NCBI RefSeq assembly: GCF_002575655.3
Contig: NC_053038.3
Coordinates: 148,072,885-148,136,884, forward strand
Source of the DNA: Aegilops tauschii subsp. strangulata
Taxonomy: Eukaryota > Streptophyta > Magnoliopsida > Poales > Poaceae
Reading direction: 5' to 3'
DNA: 64,000 nucleotides
Below the pieces are notes generated by a model. That model made no database searches and was not told where the DNA came from. It saw only the letters and a program-made list of their open reading frames with translations. Position 1 is the stretch's first letter. Each line of letters begins with the position of its first letter. The translations under genes were made by a program, and so were the position numbers. Positions 46,805 through 56,486 of this stretch are shown piece after piece.

Positions 46805-47774
46805 CTACATCTCCAGGCGCACGGCACCAGGCCTGGAGACGTGGGTGACCCTAAACGGGCCCTCCCACATGGGCGAGAGCTTGTGCAGCCCTTCCCTAGA
46901 GAGCATCCGCCTTAGGACGAGGTCACCCACCTCGAGCGTCTTGGAGCGGACGCTGCGACAGTGATACTGCCGCAGCGCCTGCTGGTATCTTGCCGCCCGG
47001 AGCGTGGCTTCACGGCCGCGTTCCTCCCCCAACACGAGGTCCATCCCCCGCATGGCGTTCTGCTGTGCCTCATCAAACGCCAGGACCCACGCGGAGCGAT
47101 GCTTGACCTTATGAGGGAGAACCGCTTCTACTCCATAGACGAGGAAGAATGGGGTCTCGCCTGTTGGATTGGTGGCGGTGGTGCGGATGGACCACAGTAC
47201 AGACTGGAGCTCATCATGCCAGCCCCTGCCGCAGGCCTCGAGCTTCTTCTTGAAGGTCCTGGTCTTGAGGCCTCTCAGGACCTCCGCGTTGGCGCATTCG
47301 TCCTGATCATTGCTCCTGGGGTGTGCCACCGAAGCGTAGCAGATCTGTGTTCCAAGGTTAGCATAATATGTCTTGAAGAGATTGCTAGTGAACTGCGAGC
47401 CGTTATCGGTGATGATGCGGTTGGGGACCCCAAACCGGCTCACGAGACCCTTGATGAACTTGACCGCAGATCCGGCTGGGATGGTGCGGACAGCTTCTAC
47501 CTCCGCCCACTTGGTGAACTTGTCGATGGTGACGTAGAGGTAGCAGTAGCCCCCAGGCGCTCGAGGGAACGGGCCCAAGATATCCAGCCCCCAGACCGCG
47601 AATGGCCGCGAGAGTGGGATGGTCTGGAGGCCCTAAGCTGGCTGATGGATCAGCTTGGTGTGGAATTGACAGGCCTCACAGGACTTCACCAGCTCAGTCG
47701 CGTCGTTGAGCGCCATAGGCCAGTAGCACCTGCTGCGGAACACCTTGCCAGCGAGGGTTCGTGATGACGAGTGT
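46805..47774 (-). pseudogene. Integrase core of the Tat-clade element
   Basis: Minus strand, after the solo LTR: the second half of the zinc finger (CEACQFHTKLIHQPA), a TAG near 47635, then the catalytic core with Asp in WGLDILGPFP and IITDNGSQF, and Glu in the HPRSNDQDECANAE region, where the family's G-Q-A-E-R is altered but the Glu appears kept. Then FLVYGVEAVLPHKV and a C-terminal end GLHKLSPMWEGPFRV. Integrase would insert the cDNA into the host chromosome. Inactive because of the stop and the solo-LTR split. Confidence 0.88.
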
Positions 47775-49478
47775 GTTGGGTAACGTAGTAATTTCAAAAA
47801 AATTCCTACGCACACGCAAGATCATGGTGATGCATAGCAACGAGAGGAGAGAGTGTTGTCCACGTACCCTCGTAGACCGACAGCGGAAGCGTTATCACAA
47901 CGCGGTTGATGTAGTCGTACGTCTTCACGATCCGACCGATCAAGTACCGAACGCACGGCACCTCCGAGTTCTACACACGTTCAGTTCGATGACGTCCCTC
48001 GAACTCCGATCCAGCCGAGTGTTGAGGGAGAGTTTCGTCAGCACGACGGCGTGGTGACGATGATGATGTTCCACCGACGCAGGGCTTCGCCTAAGCTCCT
48101 CAACGGTATTATCGAGGTGTAATATGGTGGAGGGGGGCACCTCACACGGCTAAAATATCGTATATCAAGTGTGTCTATGGGGTGCCCCCCTGCCCCCGTA
48201 TATAAAGGAGCAAGGGGAAGAGGGCCGGCCAAGGGGAGGTGGCGCGCCCAAGGGGGGAGTCCTACTCCCACCGGGAGTAGGACTCCTCCTTTCCTTGTGG
48301 GAGTAGGAGAAGGGAAGGGGAAAGGAGAAAGATGGAAGGGCCCCCCCCCCTCCCTAGTCCAATTCGGACTAGCCCATGGGGAGGGGTGCGGCCACCCTTT
48401 GAGGTCTTTCCCTCCTTTCCCGTATGGCCCATTAAGGCCCAATACGAATTCCCGTAACTCTCCGGTACTCCGAAAAATACCCGAATCACTCGGAACCTTT
48501 CCGAAGTCCGAATATAGTCGTCCAATATATCGATCTTTACGTCTCGGCCATTTCGAGACTCCTCGTCATGTCCCCGATCTCATCTGGGACTCCGAACTCC
48601 TTCGGTACATCAAAACTCAATAAAACTGTCATCGTAACGTTAAGCGTGCGGACCCTTCGGGTTCGAGAACTATGTAGACATGACCGAGACACCTCTCCGG
48701 TCAATAACCAATAACGGGACCTGGATGCCCATATTGGCTCCCACATATTCTACGAAGATCTTTATCGGTCAGACCGCATAACAACATACGTTGTTCCCTT
48801 TGTCATCGGTATGTTACTTGCCCGAGATTCGATCGTCGGTATCTCGATACCTAGTTCAATCTCGTTACTGGCAAGTCTCTTTACTCGTTCCGTAATACAT
48901 CATCCCGCAACTAACTCATTAGTCACAATGCTTGCAAGGCTTATAGTGATGTGCATTACCGAGTGGGCCCAGAGATACCTCTCCGACAATCGGAGTGACA
49001 AATCCTAATCTCGAAATACGCCAACCCAACAAGTACCTTTGGAGACACCTGTAGAGCACCTTTATAATCACCCATTTACGTTGTGACGTTTGGTAGCACA
49101 CAAAGTGTTCCTCCGGTAAACGGGAGTTGCATAATCTCATAGTCAGAGGAACATGTATAAGTCATGAAGAAAGCAATAGCAACATACTAAACGATCGGGT
49201 GCTAAGCTAACGGAATGGGTCAAGTCAATCACGTCATTCTCCTACTGAGGTGATCTCGTTAATCAAATGACAACTCATGTCTATGGCTAGGAAACATAAC
49301 CATCTTTGATTAACGAGCTAGTCAAGTAGAGGCATACTAGTGACACTCTGTTTGTCTATGTATTTACACATGTATTATGTTTCCGGTTAATACAATTCTA
49401 GCATGAATAATAAACATTTATCATGATATAAGGAAATATATAATACTTTATTATTGCCTCTAGGGCATATTTCCTTCA
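47775..49478 (-). mobile_element. Solo LTR of a BARE/WIS/Angela-type Copia element
   Basis: 1,704 bp, minus-strand ends TGAAGGAAATATGCCCTAG and ACTACGTTACCCAACA. Target duplication GAGTG at 47770-47774 and 49479-49483. No internal domain remains, which is the product of recombination between the two LTRs. The start AAATATGCCCTAGAGGCAAT is familiar from the BARE/WIS/Angela group of Triticeae (recognised from memory). The TATA region TTTATATA on the minus strand is near 48200. It lies inside the Tat integrase gene and is therefore the younger insertion. Confidence 0.92.
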
Positions 49479-50713
49479 GAGTGGTGCCCGCATTCCACGC
49501 CGTGTATGTCAGCTAGCAGCTCTTTCACCTGTTCCCTAGAGATACAATGCAGGGAAACATCATTCGGCCGCTTCCTGTATAACTCACCGTCCTGGATGCA
49601 GTACGCCGTGGCCTGCCGAGCCATGCACTCCGCATCCTCCTCCTTCTCCGGCAGCGTCCCTTGCGTCAGGTATTCCTTGAAATCCTTGGTCCAGCAACCC
49701 TCCTGAGGCTCGAGCGCCAAGAGTAGGCACGCTCCCGAGGTCAGGCCGCAGGCCGAGGATCCCGAGGCAGGTGGTTGGGGGAGCTCCTCCCGAGGCAACG
49801 CCGGCCTTGAAAGTGGTGGTGTTGCCGATGGATTGAAGAGCCGCTCCTCGAAGACGCCAGGCTATTGGGGTAGCCGCTTGGATGCTCTCTTGGCGATGTC
49901 GTCAGCTTCCTTGTTGGTGCCGTGGGGCACGTGCTGCAATTCCAGGCCCAAGAACTGCTTCTCCATTTTGCGTACCTCCGCGAGGTATGCCTCCATGTGC
50001 TCGTCCCTCGGCTCGTATACCTTGTTGGAGAAGTTGACGAGAAGTTGCGAGTCACCCTTGATGGTGAGGCGCTTCACCCCCAGGGCCACCGCAGCCTTAA
50101 GGCCAGCTATGAGGCCTTTGTACTACGCTATGTTGTTGGAGACCTTCTCACCCTACTGGAAGTAGAGCTACACGGTGTAGTAGAGCTTGTCCTGAGTGGG
50201 CGATATTAGCACTGCTCCAGCTCCCGCGCCCTGGCGTGCAAATGCGCCATCGAAATACATCACCCAGCCGTCCAGCGCTTCACTTCCTGACAAGAGGGAC
50301 CAATCCTTGCCTGCTTCAAGCTCCGGGGCGTTCGTCCATTCTGCCATGAAGTCGGCGAGCGCGGCTCCCTTGATAACCCTGGTTGTGGTGAACTCCAGCT
50401 GGAACGCCTGCAGCTCGATATTCCACTCGGCGACTCTTCCAGCAGCGTTAAGGCTCCTGAGTACCCTCTCCAGTGGGTAGGCCGAGACGACCTTGATTGG
50501 GTGACCTTGAAAGTAGTGTCGTAGCTTACGCGAGGCCACCAAAAGCGTGAGCAAGAGCTTCTGAGGCATGGGTCGTGCCCTTGCATCCCGAAGTACCATG
50601 CTGACAAAATACACTAGGTGCTCGACGAGGGCGGGCGCGTCAACGGGACCTACGTTTGTCGGAGGTTGGGGCGCCTCCTGAGTTGATGGGACCTCTAGAG
50701 CCTGGTCGCACAT
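49479..50713 (-). pseudogene. Second (plant-type) RNase H and integrase N-terminus of the Tat element
   Basis: RNase H part: GWVMYFDGAFARQGAGAGAV, then GLKAAVALGVKRLTIKGDSQLLVN and YLAEVRKMEKQFLGLELQHV, the Asp/Glu/Asp arrangement of the extra plant-like RNase H of Tat elements. Downstream (49798-49479): LYRKRPNDVSLHCISREQ and DIHGVECGHHS, the His half of the integrase zinc finger, cut by the solo LTR. Stops near 50165, 50150, 50125 and 49860 break it. Confidence 0.85.
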
Positions 50714-50746
50714 TGGAGCATGGGCGGGCCTAAGGTCACCATCCTG

Positions 50747-51925
50747 CTAAGCTGGGTCATCCGTTGGTGTTGCTGCAGCCCCCGCGGTGTCCTTCGGGTC
50801 TCGCGCCGCCCCGGCTAGAGGCGCGGTTCGGCGCGATGTGTCCTTGGCCTGACGCTCTTCCCGAACTGGTACCAGAGCTGCACTGGCTGAATAAGGAGTG
50901 GTGGTGAGGTAAAGCACCAGGGGCTCGAGAGGGCGGGGCACCACCATCACCGAAGGGCTGGTCAGATATCTATTGAGATCTTGAAATGCTTGGTCAGCCT
51001 ACGTAGTCCACTCGAACGGGCCCTTCTTCTTGATCAGCTTGAAGAACGGTACGGCGCGCTCCCCCGGCTTGGAGATGAAGCGTCCCAGCGAAGTCACGCA
51101 GCCGGCAAGCTTCTGCATCTCCTTGAGGGTTTGTGCTGGGCTCATGTCTTCAATCGCCTTGACCTTCTCTCGGTTGGCCTCGATCCCCTTGTGGGACACA
51201 AGGAAGCCCAGCAGTTTGCCGGAGGGGACACCAAATACGCACTTTTCTGGGTTGAGCCACAAGTCCACCTGGCACAGGCTCGTGAAGGTCTCCTCCAGGT
51301 CCTGAATCAAAGTTCTCGCCTCCCGAGACTTCACCACAATGTCATCGACGTAGGCTTCAGCGTTCCTCCCGAGCTGCTAGCCCAGGGCAATGTGCATTAG
51401 CCGTTGGAAGGTCGCGCCCGTGTTGCGCAGCCCGAACGGCATGCAAGTGTAGCAGTACACCCCGCAAGGGGTCAAGAAGGCCGTCTTCTCCACATCCTCT
51501 ACTGCCATCTTGATCTGGTGATAGCCTGAAAACGCATCCAGGAAGCACAGCAGGTCGCACTCGGCGGTGGAGTCAACGATCTGGTCGATGCGCGGAAGTG
51601 GGAACAGATCTTGGGGACAGGCTTTGTTGAGGTTGGTGAAGTCGACACACATGCGCTCCTTCCCGCCTTTCTTTGGTGCAACGACGGGGTTCGCCAGCCA
51701 CTCGGGGTACCGAACCTCGCGAATGACACCTGCTGCCTCCAGCTTGCGGGTTTCTTGGACGATGAAGGACTGCTTCTTCGTGGACTGTCGCCGTGCCTTC
51801 TGCTTCACAGGGCGCACATTGGGGCACACCCTTAAGTGATGCTCGATCACCCCTCTTGGAAACCCTACTAGCTGATTTGGCTCCCAGGCGAATACTTCCT
51901 TGTTTGCGCGCAAGAACTTTACCAA
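50747..51925 (-). pseudogene. Reverse transcriptase and first RNase H of the Tat element
   Basis: MVKFLRANKEVFAWEPNQL, ERMCVDFTNLNKACPQDLF, FLDAFSGYHQIKM, MPFGLRNTGATFQRLMH, and after an in-frame TAG near 51376-51374 the catalytic AYVDDIVVKSR, then the connection KLAGCVTSLGRFISK and a degraded RNase H (50747-50998). It synthesises DNA from the element's RNA. The stops at about 51375 and 50998 disable it. Confidence 0.9.
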
Positions 51926-53079
51926 TGCTTCCTCTTGATCTGAGTGAAGGTGGCTCTAGAAGACCCATCTTCCTCGACCAGCACCTGCTTGGTTTCCACC
52001 CGATCTTGAGTGAACAACTGCTTCTTCTTGGCCGGCGTGGCCTCCTTAACTCCAGAGGTGGCCTTGTCGGCCGGGCGCGCTGTCGCGGTGGCATTGAGGG
52101 CAAGCTTGAGCGCCACTAGAGCCTCCAAGGTATCTCCAACTACGGTTAGGATGCCCTTGCTCCTAGGCATCTTCATGAGGTTGTAGGCCGGATGGGTCAC
52201 CCCCATAAACTGAGCCAGAGCTAGGTACCTGAGGATGGATTTCTACGGAAGGCCGATGCGGGCGATATCGAAGTCAATCAGCTTCGTGCGGTAGTTGTCG
52301 CGGGTGCCGAAGGTCGCGGGAAGACGGATCTGCCCCAGGGGACTGGAGGAACCGCCGCCGACCCCGGAGAAGGGCTTGCTGGGGCGGAGCCGCTCGAGCG
52401 GTACGTGAAGGAGGCTAAAAGCCTCCACAGAGAGCACGTTGAGACCGGCGCCGCTGTCGATGAGGGTCTTGGTAATGGCCACGCTATAGATGGTGGGCGT
52501 GCAAAGCATTGGGAGCATGCCCGAGCCGACGGTGGTGACGGGGTGATCTCCCGAGTCAAAGGTCAGGTCGGCCTTGGGTGCCGCCCAACCTGGAGGAGCA
52601 TCCTTCCGCGTGGAGGCGGCGCCGATCTGGCGAAAGAACGGCTTGGCGTTATGGTCCGAGGGCGGCGCTTGTGAGCAGCCGAGGAAGGCCGCGAAAGCGC
52701 GGGGCGCCGGTACCACGAAGCGCTCAGCGAAGAGGTTGCGCAGCTCCTCCCAGGATGTCACTGTAGATCCTGGGGGGTTGAGCAGCCAGGCGCGCGGTGC
52801 CCTAGTGAAGGCCATGGGAAGCCAGTTGGCCATGACCCTGTCGTCGCCCCCAGCCTTCAAGACGGCCCCTTCATAAGCCAACAGGAAAGCCGACGGGTCT
52901 GCCGCACCAACGTAGCGCGGCGGCATCTCTGGCTTGAACTTGGGTGGCCACTGGACCCGTCGCAAGGCGGGGGCCAAGGCTCGGAGCCCCCTGGCCCCAC
53001 CATGGGCGTCTTTCGTCGCAGCCGGAAGAGCAGTGTCGGCCATGGGGGCAAAGCGCGGTGATGACGAAGCGCAGATCAA
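51919..53079 (-). pseudogene. Shortened gag and protease of the Tat element
   Basis: Starts near 53079 with a capsid-like region (LRRVQWPPKFKPEMPPRYVG, WLPMAFTRAPRAWLLNPPG, LRNLFAERFV). It passes within one frame directly into SDHNAKPFFRQIGAAS and the protease motif TLIDSGAGLNVLS. The usual C-terminal gag with its zinc knuckle is absent, so an in-frame internal deletion is likely near 52680. After a stop at about 52242 a 95-codon piece (HPAYNLMKMPRSKGILTVVG) leads toward RT. Non-functional as gag without the nucleocapsid part. Confidence 0.82.
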
Positions 53080-53100
53080 CGGAAGGAAAGCTTCGGTGCA

Positions 53101-53118
53101 CCCCTACCTGGCGCGCCA
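53101..53118 (-). other. Primer binding site of the Tat element
   Basis: Minus strand TGGCGCGCCAGGTAGGGG, two bases after the 5' LTR, at the expected place. The matching tRNA was not determined. Confidence 0.75.
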
Positions 53119-53120
53119 AA

Positions 53121-54004
53121 TGTCGGATTTCGGGTTCCGACAAAACCCTTGAGGTTCGAACACTAGGGTGCGCACGAAGATCTCTCTCTACCTAGATCGC
53201 TCTCGCAACAATCACAAGGCCTAGCTCGACGAACCCAAAGAATGAGAGACACAAGAGTTTATACTGGTTCGGGCCACCGATGTGGTGTAATACCCTACTC
53301 CAGTGTGGTGTGGTGGATTGCCTCTTGGGCTGAGGATGAACAGTTACAAGGGAAGAACAGCCTCCTGAGGAGAGGTGTTCTTGCGCTTGGTGAACTTGTG
53401 TGGTTCAGGATGATCTGAATGATCCCTCCGCTCCTATGGTGGTGGCTAGTCCTATTTATAGAGGCCCTGGTCCTCTCCCCAAATATTGAGCGGGAAGGGA
53501 TCCAACAACGGCCCAATTCGAAGGGAGACAACTAGTACAAGTTATCCTGGCTAAAGGTAGTCTTCGCCTGCCAAAGGATCTGGTGGTGACGCCGTCTTGG
53601 GCTCCACGGTGACCTCCGTCCTACCGTCCTGCTGGTCTTGGTCTCGTTGCACCGATATGGAAACCTTTGCCTGATGCCTCGGGACTCCTCGCCTGCGCTT
53701 GCCTCTTTAGCACAAAAGAGGAAACGAGGACACTGCGCGCTAGCGCCCGCCTGGCTCTAGTCGTCATGGCTTGCGTCATGAGAATCTCGTGAGGTGTCCC
53801 TTGCCTTGATCTCTCAGCCCCTCGCGAGCCGACCTGGTGAGGCCACCCCCGAGGAGGTCTTGTGTCGTCTGCCTCGCGAGGCTTGGCCCCTCGCGAGGGT
53901 CTTGATGTTTGCTGGTGAGGATGGGCCGTACAGGGCCGCTGGTGGAGCCATGCTGTGGGCCGCAGGCAGGCAAGTCTGGGGACCCCTTTCCCAGGACGCC
54001 GATA
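53121..54004 (-). repeat. 5' LTR of the Tat element (884 bp)
   Basis: TATA box TATAAATA on the minus strand at 53460-53453. Differs from the other LTR by scattered substitutions and by its terminal base (GATA for GACA). Confidence 0.92.
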
Positions 54005-54009
54005 GTGAA

Positions 54010-55090
54010 GTCCAACAAACTATTAGAAGTACGAAAACAAACTAGAAAAAACAAAAACAAAAATGCATATCCATCGGCCAATTAATTCCATGGTCACTCA
54101 TGGGGCTTAGTCAAAAAAATCAAAACAATGCAAGAATGAAAAATGACAGAAAAAAGGAAAGAAATACATAGGACTTGCTACATTACCTTGCAACGAAGGA
54201 AAAGAAGAAGTTCAGGTATGACAACGCAGAAGTCCAGCACAGAAACCCAGCCAGACCCACAGGATCCACCTGATCCTGAGGCCGCCCCGACAGGATCCAC
54301 CTGATCCCCCGATCTCGATCCTCAGCCGCCCCAGCCCCGACAAGATCCAACGAAGGAAAAGAAGATGTTCAGGTATGACAACGCAGAAGTCCAGCTTGTA
54401 CAACGACCATTAGATGATCTAGAAATAATGCACGAACGAATTCGTCCGAAGCTTAAAATCATCTACGCAAGATTACGACATGTCCGCACCCCCTTGGAAA
54501 TGATCTGGCAACTCCCTTTCGACAACTAAAATGACCAGAGGGCAAATTTAAAAACCGCATAAATAACCTGTGCAAAAAGCCTTGGGAGTGCCAATATCAA
54601 ATTGCTAGAAATCAAACCGTATGGACCCTCTCGATTAAAATTGACGACTTAGTAAGCCTTGAATTTCACTAAAGTATGCATATCAGCCAGAAAACTTTAC
54701 AGAAAAACGAGAAATCAACAGAAGCGCAGGCTGCATCTCGGGCGGATGAAGAACACGGGCGATTTCAAATTTGTTTGAAATAACAAGAATTTGTGCACCA
54801 AACTCGTACCAAAACCTAATTCCCATCGTGCTAGAGATTCGACAACATACACAGCATGCATTAAACTTGTAACAGACGCAAGTTCATCATGACCCCGAGA
54901 GCAAATTGCCAATGACCGGAATTCCTATTTAAAACGGGCACTTACTTGCTAAAAACTGTTTACAAATTACACTTACGTCGCAAACAACACGACCGACCAG
55001 AATAATTCGCGTGGGAAGGCACGGTTGCGAAGGTAGCACGAAGGTCGGGTTCGTACAGAGGGAAGTTCAGGCAGGTAACTCAGGCAGTTC
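54010..55090. other. Right part of the large TIR element, with a 157-bp duplication
   Basis: No gene recognised. AACGAAGGAAAAGAAG...GTTCAGGTATGACAACGCAG occurs at 54192 and again at 54349 (157 bp apart). Between the copies GGATCCACCTGATCC-type blocks match the left subterminal region at about 2500-2545 in the same orientation. Further GAAGTTCA words lie near 54209, 54368 and 55062. Confidence 0.6.
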
Positions 55091-55135
55091 AGGTTGTGAT
55101 CAGAATATTATTCTGATCCCGTGATCAGAATAGTG
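55091..55135 (-). repeat. Right terminal inverted repeat with nested palindromes
   Basis: Reverse complement starts CACTATTCTGATCACGGG. It contains overlapping palindromes (GATCAGAATA/TATTCTGATC), structurally equivalent to the left terminus. Confidence 0.7.
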
Positions 55136-55138
55136 TTT

Positions 55139-55158
55139 GTGTGTGTGTGTGTGTGTGT
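55139..55158. repeat. (GT)10 microsatellite
   Basis: Ten GT units three bases outside the right inverted terminus. Confidence 0.95.
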
Positions 55159-55318
55159 ATCCATATAGCCCCCGAGTCTTAAGGATAGAGATATTGAGTA
55201 TGCTTGAGACTTAAATTTCGAAAGTGTAGCCCCAAGGGCTGGCTTATCTTTCAAAGATGAGTCGGGTCTTTTGAAAATGTTAAACTTGATAAATCACTTG
55301 TAACCCTCAGGGGCCGAC
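55159..55318. other. Unidentified repeat fragment
   Basis: Contains AGCCCCCGAGTCTTAAGG and CCCCAAGGGCTGGCTTATC. It has the look of a cereal LTR or transposon fragment but no boundary or coding sequence can be supported. Confidence 0.3.
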
Positions 55319-56207
55319 TGAAAGCACAAGTGCTCCCTGGGTGGTTTTGGTAATTAATGTCAACATATCTCTTGTTGGACTAATGTTTTTATCTAGTATA
55401 TTTGAGAAAAGTTCAACAAATGGAGTGGCGTGGACAAGAGGATGTAGAACCCCTGCAAGATGCTAAGAATAAAGGATTGGCAAAAGCTCAAAAGCCCAAG
55501 AATCTACATTTTCATTTAGTGATCCAAGACCACATTGAGTCCTTAGGAAAGCCAATACTATTAAAAGGGGATGAGGTGTTTCTTAATGGCTTACTTGCTC
55601 AAAGTGCTTAGTGATATGCTCCAAAGCCCTCAACCACTTTCTCATATCCACATATGTCCCCAACCAAAAGTCAAACTCGGCCCTACCGATTTGATCTATC
55701 CGGCGCCACCGAGTTCACTTGACATAGCCACTGCCAGAAACCCTAATCAGTTCGGTCGCATCGATGGGATCTCAGTCTCACCGAGATGGGCTTGCAAACT
55801 CTCTAGTGCCTGTTGCAATAATTTCGATCTCACCGAGTTTGTGTAATCAGTCAAACTGAGATGAGGTTTACCCTAACCCTAGCACATCGATCCCACCGAG
55901 TTGATTATATCGGTTCCACCGAAATGCCTAATGGTCACATTATAACTAAATCGGTCTGACCGAGTTTTCTGATTCAGTCCCACCGAGTTTGGTAAATTGT
56001 GTGTGAGGGTTAGATTTTGTGTGGAGGCTATATATACCCCTCCACCCACTCTTCATTCGAAGAGAGAGCCATCGGAATGTGCCTACACTTCCAGCATACA
56101 TTTTCTAAGAGAGAACCACCTACTCATGTGTTGAGACCAAGACATTCCATTCCAACCACAAGAATCTTGATCTCTAGCCTTCCCCAAGTTGCTTTCCACT
56201 CAAATCA
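55319..56207 (+). mobile_element. 5' part of an unclassified LTR-like repeat
   Basis: Begins TGAAAGCACAAGTGCTCCC and is interrupted at 56208 by the second chromovirus. It has eight or so short inverted motifs of the type TCGGTnnnACCGA(G) between about 55685 and 55995, then a TATA box (TATATATA, 56030-56037) and a transcript-leader-like segment TTCATTCGAAGAGAGAGCC. No coding sequence. It resembles a common Triticeae repeat I recognise by sight but cannot name. Confidence 0.5.
56030..56037 (+). promoter_or_regulatory. TATA box of the LTR-like repeat
   Basis: GGCTATATATACCCCTCC, with the ACCGAG motif cluster immediately upstream. Confidence 0.6.
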
Positions 56208-56486
56208 TGTAACGCCCATGATGCGGCTATATCTCCCACGTGTCGAGGCACGACTTAGAGGCATAACCGCATAGTGGTTTTGTCGCAAGAAGGGTCATCT
56301 TCACACAATCCCATGTAATGAACAAGAATGGGATAAAGAGTTGGCTTACAATCGCCACTTCACACAATACATAAATATATTTCATACATCATCCAAAATA
56401 CAAACATAGACCGACTACGGTCAAGATCCAAATGAAAATAAGATAACCCCAAATGCTAGATCCCCGATCGTCCCAACTGGGCTCCA

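Larger units (their letters stand above)
43887..54004 (-). mobile_element. Tat-clade Ty3/Gypsy element with antisense accessory gene
   Basis: LTRs 43887-44774 and 53121-54004 begin TGTCGGATTTCGGG on the plus strand. Target duplication GTGAA at 43882-43886 and 54005-54009. The right LTR ends GATA instead of GACA, a C-to-T change in the terminal CA. On the minus strand the order is PBS, shortened gag, protease, RT, RNase H, a second plant-type RNase H, integrase, then about 2 kb holding a gene in the opposite direction, then LTR. A second RNase H (YFDGAF) and an antisense gene after integrase are features of Tat elements. Pol is broken by many stops, and a Copia solo LTR splits the integrase zinc finger from the core. 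Confidence 0.93.
2389..55135. mobile_element. Large TIR DNA element carrying FAR1-type and Ulp1-type genes, with nested insertions
   Basis: The outer 45 bp at 2389-2433 and the reverse complement of 55091-55135 match imperfectly but clearly (both begin CACTATTCT, about 80 percent by eye). Between them lie a plus-strand FAR1/MULE transposase pseudogene and a convergent minus-strand Ulp1/C48 pseudogene, plus non-coding DNA full of GAAGTTCA words. Subtracting the three nested retrotransposons (5085-19294, 32518-42057, 43887-54004) leaves about 18.9 kb. FAR1-type transposase suggests the Mutator superfamily. The terminal CACTA would suggest the CACTA superfamily, but neither a 3-bp nor an 8-10-bp target duplication is visible outside the ends. 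Microsatellites at both borders may have blurred them. Superfamily is therefore left open, with MULE preferred on gene content. All genes are broken, so this copy cannot move by itself. Confidence 0.65.

Noticed and set aside
48171..48623. Plus-strand 150-codon frame in the Copia solo LTR
   Set aside because: Lies in a low-complexity GC/GA-rich LTR segment, has no domain, and is not expected in BARE-type LTRs.
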